Shown: positions 1 to 10,169, counted from the stretch's first letter. The stretch: DNA of 64,000 nucleotides from Epithemia pelagica (GCA_946965045.2 OX337231.1:3286001-3350000), one strand, 5' to 3'. A program made the numbers and translations. The notes: generated by a model not told the origin, from the letters alone.

Positions 1-210
1 CTTTTGCCACGCGATAATTCGGAAGCAATGGCAGTCATATCCTATGAACATCGATATTATCCTCACTACGACCCACGAAACAAATTCCGAGAGTTGGCAC
101 ACGCCAAGTCTCTTGAGGTGGAAACAGTGCCCATAGACGATCATCACGAGGTCTATTCAGTAGAAGACATTGAAATCTGGCTGGTAAGGAGGAAAAGAGA
201 AGTGAAGTAA
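1..210 (+). CDS. 3' end of a probable METTL21-like protein methyltransferase (partial)
   Basis: The open frame enters from the left edge and stops at 208-210, giving the last 69 residues. The visible part includes a YEHRYYPHYDP stretch and ends in EDIEIWLVRRKREVK. In the Methyltransf_16 (METTL21/EEF2KMT) family the C-terminal strands carry a similar 'YE.R......F......F.V..v......ys.edi.iw.v.R' pattern, so a cytosolic protein-lysine methyltransferase is the best reading. The AdoMet-binding motifs lie outside the window. The family call is inference from pattern only. Confidence 0.4.
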   Translation, partial: LLPRDNSEAMAVISYEHRYYPHYDPRNKFRELAHAKSLEVETVPIDDHHEVYSVEDIEIWLVRRKREVK

Positions 211-571
211 CTGCCCCATTTTGACCCCGCGAAAATTAACGCATGCTATAATATATTGTACCTTACTCTGAGCATGATCCCCTTGAAAGCTTGGCTTCGT
301 CAAGGCACGTGTCATGTTGTGTTTCTGGTTGACCATGTTAAAACCCAAGTAAAACCAGGACAGTCAACGATTTCTCCTCGTGGCTGTAACGTTTGGAATT
401 TCATCTCCATGATCATGCCGTGAGCAAAAGAGCCTTCGTTCAAAATGATAAATCGGCTTGACTGAAGCGCTAATTTCTTCGCCATCTTCGCGTGAATTGA
501 TTAGCATTTTGGTACAAACGTTCAGGGGCCACCAGAAAACAGATGCGACAAAGACGGTAAGCTTTACTACC

Positions 572-1156
572 TCAGAAAAAGTTGCTTAGTCGGTATGCTT
601 CATCCCTTTCATTTTCTTCCTTTTCTTTTCTGTCCTTTTTGTGTTTCTTTTTCTCTTTTCGTCTGCGTTTTCGGCGTTCATGGCTATCCTCACTTTCACT
701 GTCGTAATCATCACTGCTTCGGTTGCGAGATTCATCATCATCTTCTTCTTCCCGTCGGTGGCGTTTCTTTTTCTTCTTTTGACTTTCATGTTTCCGTCGT
801 TTGGAGTGTTTACTACTTTTCCGCTCATGTCGATCTGACGAAGTCGACGAATCGTCGTCATGGTCATCTCGCCGCCGGCTACTACTTTTTCGTTTGGAGC
901 TTTTCTTTGGGCGATGATTGGTGCCTCGAGCAAGCTTGGCATCCCGTTCTCGATCCAACTGTTCCCGGTACGCCGCCATGGCCTCATCTTGTTCATTGAC
1001 CCCGAGCATTTTATCCTGATTTTTCAGTTTGTAGGATTCCCAATCCGGCCTCGAAGAATCTTGAAATCGTTCGCGGATGGTGGTCAAGGGAAGCTCCCCC
1101 GTCGATGCTGCCGCCGCGGCCCGCTGTTGCTGCCATGAAGACCCAGTTCCACTCAT
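572..1156 (-). CDS. Basic Lys/Arg/Ser-rich nuclear protein, FAM133-like architecture
   Basis: This encodes 194 residues. The first 80 are moderately complex: an Ala/Gln-rich start, then RERFQDSSRPDWESYKLKN, then an acidic helical piece ending in YREQLDRERDAKLARG. The rest is an RS/KKRK/EEDDD-rich disordered tail, as in spliceosome-associated proteins. The arrangement 'RPxWExxK - helix with Kxx+xLxxG - basic Ser tail' resembles eukaryotic FAM133, but alignment was not possible and resemblance could reflect composition. A nuclear location is inferred from the many basic clusters. The start at 1156 is the only Met in a good position before the conserved part. No intron is evident. Confidence 0.5.
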   Translation of the reverse strand: MSGTGSSWQQQRAAAAASTGELPLTTIRERFQDSSRPDWESYKLKNQDKMLGVNEQDEAMAAYREQLDRERDAKLARGTNHRPKKSSKRKSSSRRRDDHDDDSSTSSDRHERKSSKHSKRRKHESQKKKKKRHRREEEDDDESRNRSSDDYDSESEDSHERRKRRRKEKKKHKKDRKEKEENERDEAYRLSNFF

Positions 1157-1348
1157 TATCAGACCCCAAAGTGGCCAGATTTACTAGCCTTCACTTCCTT
1201 GTCTTTGGGTGTTGATGATTCCACGAGGGAGAGTACCTTACCCACAACACTTGAGAACGTTATGTAAGGCAGTCCCATCGCTACGATCCCTTCTCTCATC
1301 CAGACTAGTGACCACCCCGACGTCCGTCAATGGTGCGCGTATCGCGTA

Positions 1349-1953
1349 AGGGCTGGGGATACCGATCCATGTACATCTAAGTAGGCTCAGTACAAAAGCT
1401 ACGTAGAGTACATAAAATCAGATAGTACACGTCACGCCGGAAATGGTCGGAATTTCAAAAACATGCAAAAACGCTCGACAATGATGGCGAGATCCGGTGA
1501 CGCCGTATGCATTCACCCATGCATCGCATAAACATCCAACCACCGTAAGTCCTTTGCCTTTACCTTTGAAATTGTTGTCTGAAATTACAGAAGATTTGCC
1601 AAGTTGGCTGAAAAGGTACGCTCATTTTTCTGCAGTGATGAAATCGAACGACCGCCCTAACTCATTCATTTTTCAAGGGTGCCTGAATCAAAGTGAAAGC
1701 AAAGTTGCTCTAGTAGTAAAGATTCTTATTGTAAAAGTGATTCAGGCAGGCTCAATTGTTCCGGAAGTTATTGCCATGGGGGTGATGCCTTCCACCATTG
1801 TCGAGCGATGGCTTCCAATTTGCATTGTTTCTCGTGGCAGCAAGTTTTCAATTTGAGACCATCCGCCCCACTTGTTACACTGATGAAAATAGTACTACGT
1901 ACCTTAATGTACTGACCCTACTTAGATGTACATGGATCGGTATCCCCAGCCCT
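1349..1953 (+). mobile_element. Non-autonomous TIR transposon (MITE), copy A, TA target site
   Basis: A 605-bp element begins AGGGCTGGGGATACCGATCC and ends with its reverse complement. The first 37 bases match exactly and similarity runs to about 65 bp. It is bounded by TA on both sides (1347-1348 and 1954-1955), as expected for Tc1/mariner-type insertion. The interior has no transposase. A second copy lies in inverse orientation at 5915-6529 and shares both the TIRs and the interior, which establishes the boundaries. Any reading frame inside (for example 1497-1856) is probably not a gene, since only its first part resembles the frame in the other copy. Confidence 0.85.
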
Positions 1954-2258
1954 TATGCGCCTTCTCCACTCTCCACCAATTGTTCGTCTTTTGTGCAAGT
2001 CTCAGACTCAGATCTCCCCACAAGAGTCTTTTATCGTTTGAAAGTTCGGTGTCTTTTTAGTTCGTGCCTCTTTGCTTCCGAGCGCCTGACACCACCAGAA
2101 CACACATCCGTAACAACGATCCATGTGAGTGCACCGCGAAGGATCTTTCTGTCATTTACCATTTTCTACAGAAAAAGTCAGAGAGAATCAAGACGAATCT
2201 CTACATTTGAGTTTGTTCATTCTTCTTCCTTACCAGTACATCCAAAAGAACTACGATC
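1954..2258. other. Intergenic region upstream of the first HIR gene
   Basis: About 300 bp between the right end of MITE copy A and the HIR start codon. It must hold the promoter and 5' UTR. I see no convincing TATA box and no coding frame with family similarity. Confidence 0.4.
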
Positions 2259-3208
2259 ATGTGCTTTCCAGCGTGCTTTACGATATCAACAGCCGAAGTG
2301 GGGATTGTGGAAACCTGGGGCAAGTATTCCAAACTCGCACAACCGGGATGTAACATTGTGCTATGTCCGATGCAGTTCATGGCCGGCAAAATTTCTTTTC
2401 GTGTCCAACAATTGAACGTTCGCGTCGAAACCAAAACCTTAGACAATGTATTTCTGGAAGCCGTCGTGTCGGTCCAATATCAAGTACTACGAGACAAGGT
2501 ATACGAGGCATTTTACGCCTTGACCAACCCGAACCAGCAAATTACAGCACATGTCTACGATGTCATGCGTAGTCAGCTACCGCATTTAGAACTCGATGCA
2601 GTATTCGAAGCAAAGGAAGAGCTGGCGCTTGCCGTCAAGAATGCACTTGCCGAAACCATGACCGAGTACGGGTACCAAATTGTAAATGTTTTGATCACGG
2701 ACCTCGATCCAGACCAACGAGTCAAGGTACGTCTTTATTAATTCTATTTCTGGAGCAATGATGACTGAGCATCACGCAGATTCTAATGAGTTTGCTTCTT
2801 CCATTTTGTTTTGGACGGGATTGATCATACCTGCAGAGTGCCATGAACGAAATTAACAGCAGTAAGCGTCTCAAATATGCCATTGCCGAGCGCGCCGAGG
2901 GAGACAAGATTTTGCAGGTCAAGGCAGCTGAGGCAGAAGCAGAGGCCAAGTATTTGTCGGGTGTAGGTGTGGCCAAACAGCGAAAGGCGATTGTCGATGG
3001 ACTTCGATCCAGTATTGTGGACTTTTCCGACCAAGTGGAAGGCTCGTCCACAAAAGAAGTCATGGACTTGCTCTTGTTGACACAGTACTTTGACATGGTA
3101 CGCGATGTGGGACAAGCCAATCATTGCAAAACTACCTTCACACCTTCTTCTGGAGGTGTTGGTGAAACGCTGCGAAACTCTCTCCTACAGGCTCATGACA
3201 GTGCCTAG
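2259..3208 (+). CDS. Hypersensitive-induced-response (HIR) SPFH/band-7 protein, copy 1
   Basis: Two exons: 2259-2726 and 2837-3208. The intron is 2727-2836 (GTACGT...CTGCAG) and falls in phase 0 inside DQRVK|SAMNEI. The product is 279 residues, close to the 280-290 of plant HIR proteins. Hallmarks in order: EVGIVETWGKYSKLAQPGC at the N-terminus, RVQQLNVRVETKTLDNVF, YVDVMR-type helix, VKSAMNEINSSKRL, the AEAEAKYLSGVGVAKQRKAIVDGL segment and VMDLLLLTQYFDMV. Family knowledge: HIR proteins oligomerise on membrane microdomains and are anchored by N-terminal acylation. Here MCFPACF offers Cys2 and Cys6 for palmitoylation, and there is no Gly2. It faces a second HIR gene tail-to-tail 444 bp away. 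Confidence 0.92.
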
Positions 3209-3652
3209 ACATGTTTTGTTTGTGTGTGGATGTGGATGAATTGAAGTAAATCTTCGTATTGGATTCTTGAATGAAATAGACCAATGTTTCATTACAGTAT
3301 TTATGCCTTGTATTAGATTCTTGAGACCATTTCGGGTGCATGCTTAATCCGGAACTTAGGAGGAATTCAATTTGCATGTTGGTCGTCACAGGGTATTCGT
3401 GGTGCCATGGTGAGGTACTTGTCTTCAAATCCCGTCACAGTCATGCTTCCGAAAAGATGGTTATACATGGACAGAATTCAAAGAAGGATGTTAAGAGAAG
3501 CCAAGAGTTTGTCGCGAGAGTTCAACTTATCTATGAACAATCAACCAGATAGGGGGTCCGAATTCACAAGATAAAAACATTCATTCGAAAACTACTATTT
3601 ATTCATTCGATAAAAACACACTTCACATGAAAAGGAAGAGGAGGGACATCCA

Positions 3653-4710
3653 TTATTTGTTTGACGCAAAGGAAGATCGGACGGAAGCCTGGAGTTTGGC
3701 AACCGTGCTGGGATCGTGTTCCAGAAAGAGGTTGTTGGCACCAACAGTTGAAAGAGTATCAAAATACTGACTCAAGAGCAAAATATCCATTACATCCTTG
3801 GGCGTGGTGCCCTTGACTTCATTAGAGAATTCAGCAACCGAACTTTGGAGTCCTTGAACAATTGCCTTTCGTTGACGTGCCACGCCTAAACCTGACAAAC
3901 TGCGAGTGACATCAAGGGTAAGAGCCGCAATCAACACACAACAAAAGGGATAAACGAATGAATAGATTCACCCAAAATGTTCCGTTTCCACTTACTATCG
4001 CGCTTCAGCTTCAGCTTCGGCCGCCTTGACTTGCTTGGTCTTGTCTGCTTCGGCTTTGTGCGCGGCCGCTTCTTTGAGACGGCGACTCGCATTGATTTCG
4101 TTCATGGACGCCTTGACCTTGGAGTCCGGTGAAATATCCGTCACCAAGGTGTTACGAATCTCGTATCCATAGTCTCTCATTACTTGAGTAAGGGATTGTT
4201 GAACATCAGCCGCAATCTCGGCCTTGGAGGCAAATGACTCGTCCAACTCCATCTTGGGGATAGTGGACCGAATCACGTCAAACACATAGGACTGAATTTG
4301 TCCTCGGGGATCGGAGAGGCGATAAAAGGCCTCGTAGGCAGACTCGGTCAAGACACGATATTGCACAGCCACAGCCACCTGTACAAAGACATTGTCTTTG
4401 GTCTTTGTTTCACAATAGACGTCTAACTGCTGGATTCGGAGGGACAGAGTACCAACAACATTGGAGCAAGGCCAGCAGATGATGCTCAAGCCAGGGCTGA
4501 GCAAACTCTTGAATTGTCCTGTGTACGCAAATATAACAGAAAATTCAGTCAGTGACTTCCTGTCTGGCGCCACAACTCAAAGAAAACAGAATCGAATGAG
4601 AACACTACTCAAGAATACCCACCTAAATCCTCAACAATTCCCACTTCTTGCGTTCGAATGCACTGCAAACAGCAGCAGCCGCTTGGTCCGGTAAGAGCGT
4701 ATTGTTCCAT
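3653..4710 (-). CDS. Hypersensitive-induced-response (HIR) SPFH/band-7 protein, copy 2
   Basis: Three exons on the minus strand: 4710-4623, 4518-3996 and 3899-3653. Introns are 4622-4519 (GTGGGT...ACACAG) and 3995-3900 (GTAAGT...TCGCAG). The splice phases join EDL|GQFKSLLSPG and EAEAR|YLSGLGVARQRK. The product is 285 residues. Exon 1 supplies the true N-terminus, with a CCCLQC cysteine cluster suited to palmitoylation followed by RTQEVGIVEDLG. The body has RIQQLDVYCETKTKDNVFVQV, YVFDVIRSTIPKM and VKASMNEINASRRL, all HIR hallmarks. It is diverged from copy 1, so this is an old convergent pair rather than a recent duplication. Function is inferred as membrane-microdomain scaffolding. Confidence 0.92.
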
Positions 4711-4922
4711 GGTGAGAGGAGATGAATGATTCGTTGGTTACGTAAGATTCGAAGGAACGGGTTGTCAACCAAAAGTGTGTCGGCAAAAGCAAAGATCGAA
4801 ATGTGGGAATTTGGTCGGGGATGGTCGCGGAGAAGAGCAAATCTCTCGTTTCGTCCGAAAAATCAGAAATCGGAACAGGCGGACACTCGGAATGACCCTC
4901 GGTTTATAAGACTCACGACTTA

Positions 4923-5707
4923 GGCTATCTCCACCCGGGCCCGCTAAAGGCCCCAAAACCGCTATCGAACTCCACCATCTCCCCTAACCGCTAAACAGCT
5001 CCGCTATCCGCTATTTTTGCCGCTATTTGGGGCCCCGAATAGCGGGGAAAATAGCGGATAGCGGAGCAAAATATAACCGTCGGCATTACTGCTGCCAACA
5101 GTGAAACTTTGAATCTCTCGTGTCGAAAACATGGCAATAGCACGTATTGATTGTGACGATCGCTTACCATCTCTTTTTCCATTGTTGTGTTCCCTACTTC
5201 CTACAATGGGACAAGAACCATGCACAGTAAGATGATTCGAGGATCACGGATCGGAAGGAATGCAACAATCAAACAAATGCATCATTCAAACTATTGATGA
5301 GTTCGATTATCACTTATCAGACAATCAATCGGAAATCGGACAGGGAATAGGAAGATTGGACTGCAACCTACAACCTACAACCTACATCTACATTGGCCAT
5401 GAACAACAACATGATTCACCATGACAGTCAACAATGAAGAGGGAGAACAACGAGTCCTCCATCTTTGGTTTATGCTTTGTGCTCGTTGATTGTCTTGTTT
5501 GAATTCCGCAACTTCCGCGGTCGTACCCCTTTTCAACCGAAACAAGAGAGGGCATATGCATATGCGCAATGCGCGAGATAGCGGCGTTCTTTTAACGGAG
5601 ATCGTGGAGTTTATTTCCCTTTGGCTCCGCTAATCCGCTATCCGGATAGCGAGGCCAATCAGAAAGCCCCAATACGTCAGCATAGCGGCGCTCGGGTGGA
5701 GATAGCC
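4923..5707. mobile_element. Non-autonomous TIR element, Harbinger-like, TTA target duplication
   Basis: A 785-bp element whose ends read GGCTATCTCCACCCG inward from both sides, with imperfect similarity continuing to about 24 bp (GC-CCGCTA). It is flanked by TTA at 4920-4922 and 5708-5710, the 3-bp target typical of PIF/Harbinger elements. The subterminal regions are crowded with CCGCTAT/ATAGCGG motifs in both orientations (for example 5001-5070 and 5575-5700), which resemble transposase-binding clusters. No transposase frame is present. It lies between the second HIR gene and MITE copy B. Confidence 0.8.
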
Positions 5708-5914
5708 TTACCTATCGATTTACGCTAATGACTTACATTTTCTATTGTCCCAGAACCCAGAATACTTGACCTCTAGGAGTAGATACGAATCCATCGCTAG
5801 TTCTAGGTAACCTTAGCTCCTAGTTCGGCTTTGCTGTGCCCCTTTCGTAGGCATATGAGACGAATTGTCCGAGAGTTTGTCTCGGTTTGCCTGCCGCTAC
5901 GGATACATCATCTA

Positions 5915-6529
5915 AGGGCTGGGTAAGCCGATCCATGTTCGGCTAGGTAGGTTCAGTACATTAAGCTACGTAGTACTATTTTCATCACTGTAACAAGTGG
6001 GGCGGATGGTCACACCGAGTCTCAAATCGAAAACATGGCGCCACGAGAAACAATGCAATCCGGAAGCCACCATTAGACAATGGTCGAAGCCATCACCCCC
6101 ATGGCAATAACTTCCTGGATAATTGGGCTTGACTGAATCGCTTCTAGAATAAGACTCTTTACTACTAGATCAACTATGCTTTCAATTTGATTCAGTCACC
6201 GTTGAGAAATGATGAAGTTAGGAAGGTTTTTGGAATACATCACCAAAGAAAAATGAGTATACCTTTTGATCCAACGCGACAAATCTTCTGTAGCTGCAGA
6301 ACGCAGTAATACTAGCAAACTCAAACAACTTACAGTAGTCGGATGTTGATGCGATGCATGAGTGAATGCATACGGCATCACCGGATCTCGCCGTCATCGT
6401 GGAGTGTTTTTGCATTTTTTCGGACTTCCCACCATTTCAGGTATGACGTGTACTATGGGATTTTATGTACAATACGTAGCTTTTGTACTGAACCTACCTA
6501 GCCGAACATTGATCGGCTTACCCAGCCCT
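5915..6529 (-). mobile_element. Non-autonomous TIR transposon (MITE), copy B, TA target site
   Basis: A 615-bp relative of the element at 1349-1953, in opposite orientation. Ends read AGGGCTGGGTAAGCCGATC inward and are bounded by TA (5913-5914 and 6530-6531). Interior sequence matches copy A closely, for example the GGCGAGATCCGGTGA stretch. No transposase is encoded. The outer TIR bases differ from copy A at the same positions at both ends. Confidence 0.85.
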
Positions 6530-6647
6530 TACCTCAAGCGATGGTGTGCAGGTGAATCAACACTTCTTGTGTCCTCCTTTTCTGAGGTGAGCCGCCCAAC
6601 CTTGGAACAGAGACATGCTGTTGAGTATGCTGGAGAAACAGCCGTCA

Positions 6648-8222
6648 TTATAACTCTCCTCGCCGTTCCATATCACGAGCTCGCGCTTTCAGGGATTTCC
6701 AACTATCGGGGTCGTTGGAGCTTGACAAAGTGCCATCTTCTAGGTCGTCCTCCATTATTTCTTCATCGTAGGCCCAATCACTATTGAACTCCTCTTGTTC
6801 CATGTCGAATTCATCATTTTCATAAGCTCCATAGTCGTCGTGGATCCAGTCGTAGCCTTGCTCGTACATTAAGTCGTCGTCATCGTAAAACTCCTCGTTC
6901 AAAGTCAATGCTGATTCGCCGTCAGTTCCGTCTTGGTCTCTCTCTTCGTTTTCATCCGGGTAGGTTGCCTTGAACTCTGCGACACTTGTTTCGCATGCTT
7001 CTAAAATGATATTCCATAAGGGTTTAATACCTTCACCAGTAATGCTGCTGACGGCCAGGGGTTGACCTTCTGGCAACCCCAGACCCTTTTGAATGGCCTG
7101 TAGATTCTGACTTTGCTGTTGTTGACTTTTGATTTTGTCGATTTTCGTAGCCAGTACTAAAATGGGGATTCCCATGTCATAGAGCGCCGCCAATACGGTG
7201 CGATCGTCATCACTGGGTGGTGCCCTTCGTAGATCAACGAGCAAGATTCCCAGGGCCAATTCCCGACGCTTGGCCAAGTAATGTTCGGCAGCCTCTTGGA
7301 CGGACTCTTGCACGTTTTTACTCAGTTTTGCGTATCCAAACCCAGGAAGATCTGCAAATCCCAGCAAGTATTTTGTTGTTTGGTCTTGATTCTTCGCCTT
7401 GGACGCGGCTGTGGTGAGGGCATATAGGTTCACAGAGGCTGTGGCCCCCGGTGTCTTGCCAACTCGTGCTTGGTCCGAGGACGCCGACCGGCCTGATGCT
7501 GTCGACACGAGTCGATTGAGTAAACTCGATTTACCAACATTGGACCGTCCCAAAAAGGCAATTTCGGGTACTCCCAAGGAAGGTGGAAGTCGTCGATCCA
7601 AATACGATCCGACAAAGCGCATTCCGTTTGGTGCCGTGACCGGATTGAATCTTCTCCACTTGAGAAAGCGTTGGTCAGCCTCGTTCAGGAAATTTTTGGA
7701 CAAGGTCTTTTTCGACGACTCCAAGGATGCAGGGTTCTCGTGGATCCCTTGGCGTGCTTTTTCACGTCGTTCCTTTTCTCGTTCGATATTCAGTTTGGCT
7801 TCTTTGGTGCTTAAGACTTGCCATGGAGGAGCTGGTTTGCTACTAGCTCCTGTAGATTTCTTTTTGGCACCTTGCTTGAGCTCTGAGGGTGCGATAGAAG
7901 TAGCAGACATTGTTGACTTTGTTTTTCGGGATGTCTTTGCGGTTGCTTTGTTGTTGCTTCTCTGTTTCTTGGATGACGAAGCGCCAAAGACGCCACGACG
8001 GCGTGATTTGGCCTTCATTTTGGCGGCGAAAAGGGCAGTCATTCTTCGCGGGAAGGAATTTGCGACGGACATAGGATCATAGCAACGACTTGGAGACCAC
8101 GGAGCAGAGGCTGCTCCGTCATGGAACAAGGGCGTAAAAGCAAACGCTTCACATAAAGGTCCGAAAAACAGATTCGAAACCAACACAAAGACGGTCACGA
8201 CAATTCCACATTTTGAAACCAT
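6648..8222 (-). CDS. engB: Plastid EngB/YihA-type ribosome-biogenesis GTPase
   Basis: 524 residues if started at 8222. That Met begins a hydrophobic signal peptide (VSKCGIVVTVFVLVSNLFF) followed by CEA|FAFTP, the diatom plastid motif. An in-frame Met at 8303 would bury the signal. A Lys/Arg-rich linker of about 170 residues precedes the TRAFAC GTPase domain. G1 is GRSNVGKSS (about 225-233), G3 is DLPGFG (about 291-296), G4 is TKID (about 359-362) and G5 is SSITGEG. This is the EngB signature; the bacterial enzyme acts in large-subunit assembly, so a role with plastid 50S is inferred. A roughly 90-residue acidic Asp/Glu/Tyr-rich tail follows and is not part of bacterial EngB. The gene shares a 307-bp divergent promoter with the GroES-fold gene. 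Confidence 0.9.
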   Translation of the reverse strand: MVSKCGIVVTVFVLVSNLFFGPLCEAFAFTPLFHDGAASAPWSPSRCYDPMSVANSFPRRMTALFAAKMKAKSRRRGVFGASSSKKQRSNNKATAKTSRKTKSTMSATSIAPSELKQGAKKKSTGASSKPAPPWQVLSTKEAKLNIEREKERREKARQGIHENPASLESSKKTLSKNFLNEADQRFLKWRRFNPVTAPNGMRFVGSYLDRRLPPSLGVPEIAFLGRSNVGKSSLLNRLVSTASGRSASSDQARVGKTPGATASVNLYALTTAASKAKNQDQTTKYLLGFADLPGFGYAKLSKNVQESVQEAAEHYLAKRRELALGILLVDLRRAPPSDDDRTVLAALYDMGIPILVLATKIDKIKSQQQQSQNLQAIQKGLGLPEGQPLAVSSITGEGIKPLWNIILEACETSVAEFKATYPDENEERDQDGTDGESALTLNEEFYDDDDLMYEQGYDWIHDDYGAYENDEFDMEQEEFNSDWAYDEEIMEDDLEDGTLSSSNDPDSWKSLKARARDMERRGEL

Positions 8223-8529
8223 GTCAGAAGATTCGGCTGCAAGGGATTTGGGGAGATGCTCAGGGCGGAAACTAAAGAAGACGACCGATTTGGGATGATC
8301 CATACACCATCGACATTGGGATGATGCCCCGATGGTTCAAAAGAAGAAGCGAATGATTTTGATGGTTGACATCTGCGGCACGCACATGATCCGCGACCGA
8401 CATTCTTTTTGCGAGGGACGACGGACGCACTTGACAATGGCATCCGCGCAACAGATCACGCATCCATCACCGTTCCATCATCCTTCAGGTTGTTTACATT
8501 ATCAAAAAGTAGAGACGATATATCATAGA

Positions 8530-9045
8530 ATGAAATCGCGACGGACTTCTGTACTCGGTGTAATGCTAGTGGCACTGGTTCTGCTCGCAGTCAGTTGCGC
8601 TTCGGTTTGTGGAATGGCCATTCCACAGCCTCCCAAGAAGAAGTATGGGGGTGGTTATGGAATTGGTCGGTTGGTGATTGATGAAGAGGCAGGAAAGGAG
8701 GGAGGTGTTCAATGTCATTACGATATGATCTTGTGCGAACGACTTCAAGGGACACGAGCGGACAAGAATGATTCGGGAGATGGTAGCCTCTATATCCCCG
8801 ATGAGGATTTGCCTCGGTTGCACTTGTGTCGGGTCTTGTCGGTCGGACCAGGACGCGAGGAAGAAAATGGAATTATTGCTCCAATGCCTGAATTTCAAGT
8901 GGGTGACATTATCATTGCAAAAAATCCATGGGGGATTGGTCCGAAAGATGAAGAAACAACGACTGGTATGAAACTATCGTACATGCGGAGCAACGACATT
9001 GCTGCCGTTATCACGGGTGGGTTGGTTCCTGAGGAGGCTGAATAA
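8530..9045 (+). CDS. Secreted or plastid-directed GroES/Cpn10-fold protein
   Basis: 171 residues from the Met at 8530. An earlier in-frame Met (8332) would place 66 hydrophilic residues before the obvious signal peptide SVLGVMLVALVLLAVSCASV. The mature part carries a Cpn10-like order of elements: CRVLSVGPG, later FQVGDIIIAKNPWGIG, then KLSYMRSNDIAAVI. These correspond to the 'GkVvaVGpG ... GD.Vl. ... l.R..DI.AvI' framework. The mobile-loop region is replaced by an Asp/Asn-rich insert, so chaperonin binding is uncertain. No clear Phe follows the signal cleavage site, so plastid import is less sure than for neighbouring genes. Confidence 0.6.
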   Translation: MKSRRTSVLGVMLVALVLLAVSCASVCGMAIPQPPKKKYGGGYGIGRLVIDEEAGKEGGVQCHYDMILCERLQGTRADKNDSGDGSLYIPDEDLPRLHLCRVLSVGPGREEENGIIAPMPEFQVGDIIIAKNPWGIGPKDEETTTGMKLSYMRSNDIAAVITGGLVPEEAE

Positions 9046-9222
9046 ATCAGACAGCACAGAGTGGCATTGTTGGTTCAATGCGGAAGGTGAAGGAACACAA
9101 GCGGAACAAGGCGTGTGCAACGTTCTGTAGGAATATGCTAGTAGTCTATCATTATTGTTGATTTCATCTCGGAATCGCCCGATTCTCGGTGTTATCCGTT
9201 TGCCTTTAACTGTCTTGGAGCT

Positions 9223-10016
9223 TTAACAGCCCCGACCAAGCTCTTCACACATGGCATTGCGTCGTTCTTCTTTGGTTTGCCCTTTGAACTCTTTTTGCTT
9301 CTCCTGTTCGCCCTTAAAGTTATCACCAAACGCTTGGGGTCGACTGGCCTTTTTCTGAAGTTCCATTTTCCTCTTGAGTTTGGCTTCCATTGCGGCAGCC
9401 TGGAATATCATTTGCCACAAACCCAGAAGGAATCAGGCAGGATTCAACGAAGAGAGTACAATGAAGGAAAAGATGACAAACAATCATGAGACTACAGGAT
9501 AATCCAAAAGTAGTACGTCAAAAGTGTTGCCAATCTGGGATAGAAGTCTCTTTCACGATAAAAAAGAAAGGCCTCAGCAAAACCAGCAATTCTTGTTCCC
9601 CGCTTCCATGAATGGAAGAGGGCAGCGACATTGGAAGATGGAGAACGACGACCAAACCGCTGCGAAAAGAGTCGAGTATACGGGGGTATAGACAGACGAA
9701 TCGATGAGAAAGAGACCATCATCCAACCTACCTCATCGAGTTTTTGTTGCTCTTCCGTGGGCATGGCCAAATCGTCAACATCGGCAAGGGCCGGTAATGA
9801 GACTCCTCCAGTAGTCACCAGGACGGCAAGGCCGGTCATGACCACGTCCCGACGACTGGATGCGAACAGGGATGTGCTGGATCTTGTCGTTTGGCAAACA
9901 TGTTGTCGCTGAATGTTGGGTGGTACAGGAACCACTGAGAATCCCAGAGACACTGACACCAGTACAGCTAGAATCAAAAGGCAAAAAGGATTCGGCGCTG
10001 TCAGTTTCATCATCAT
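9223..10016 (-). CDS. Small thylakoid-lumen candidate protein ending in CEELGRGC
   Basis: Two exons: 10016-9732 and 9399-9223. The intron is 9731-9400 (GTAGGT...TTCCAG) in phase 0. The product is 153 residues. The N-terminus has three layers: signal peptide ending LG|FSVVP, a Ser/Thr-rich transit region, and a twin-arginine segment (SSRRDVVMTGLAVLVTTGG) ending LPALA|DVDD. That layout indicates import through the four plastid membranes and Tat-dependent passage into the lumen. The mature protein is about 75 residues, highly charged and helical, and ends EERRNAMCEELGRGC. I recognise no family with certainty. Its start lies head-to-head with UTP13, about 150 bp apart. Confidence 0.7.
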
Positions 10017-10169
10017 GGTCGTTGGTGCTTTTTTGAGTCAGAAAAAAGATTTGGCCATCAAAACCGGGACTGACGTTGGTTTTTGAGTCACGCGTCTCTA
10101 CCATATGGGGAGACTCATAACCCGTATCATATCCAAGAGAACCTCCTTCCAACAAAATCGAAAGAAACA

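Noticed and set aside
595-1138. Plus-strand frames opposite the basic nuclear protein
   Set aside because: They are Phe/Leu-rich mirror images of the Lys/Glu codons of the minus-strand gene.
1497-1856. A 119-residue plus-strand frame within MITE copy A
   Set aside because: Only part of it is matched in copy B and it has no transposase or other family features.
7399-8082. A 227-residue frame antisense to EngB
   Set aside because: The minus strand encodes clear GTPase motifs over the same bases; the antisense frame has no independent support.
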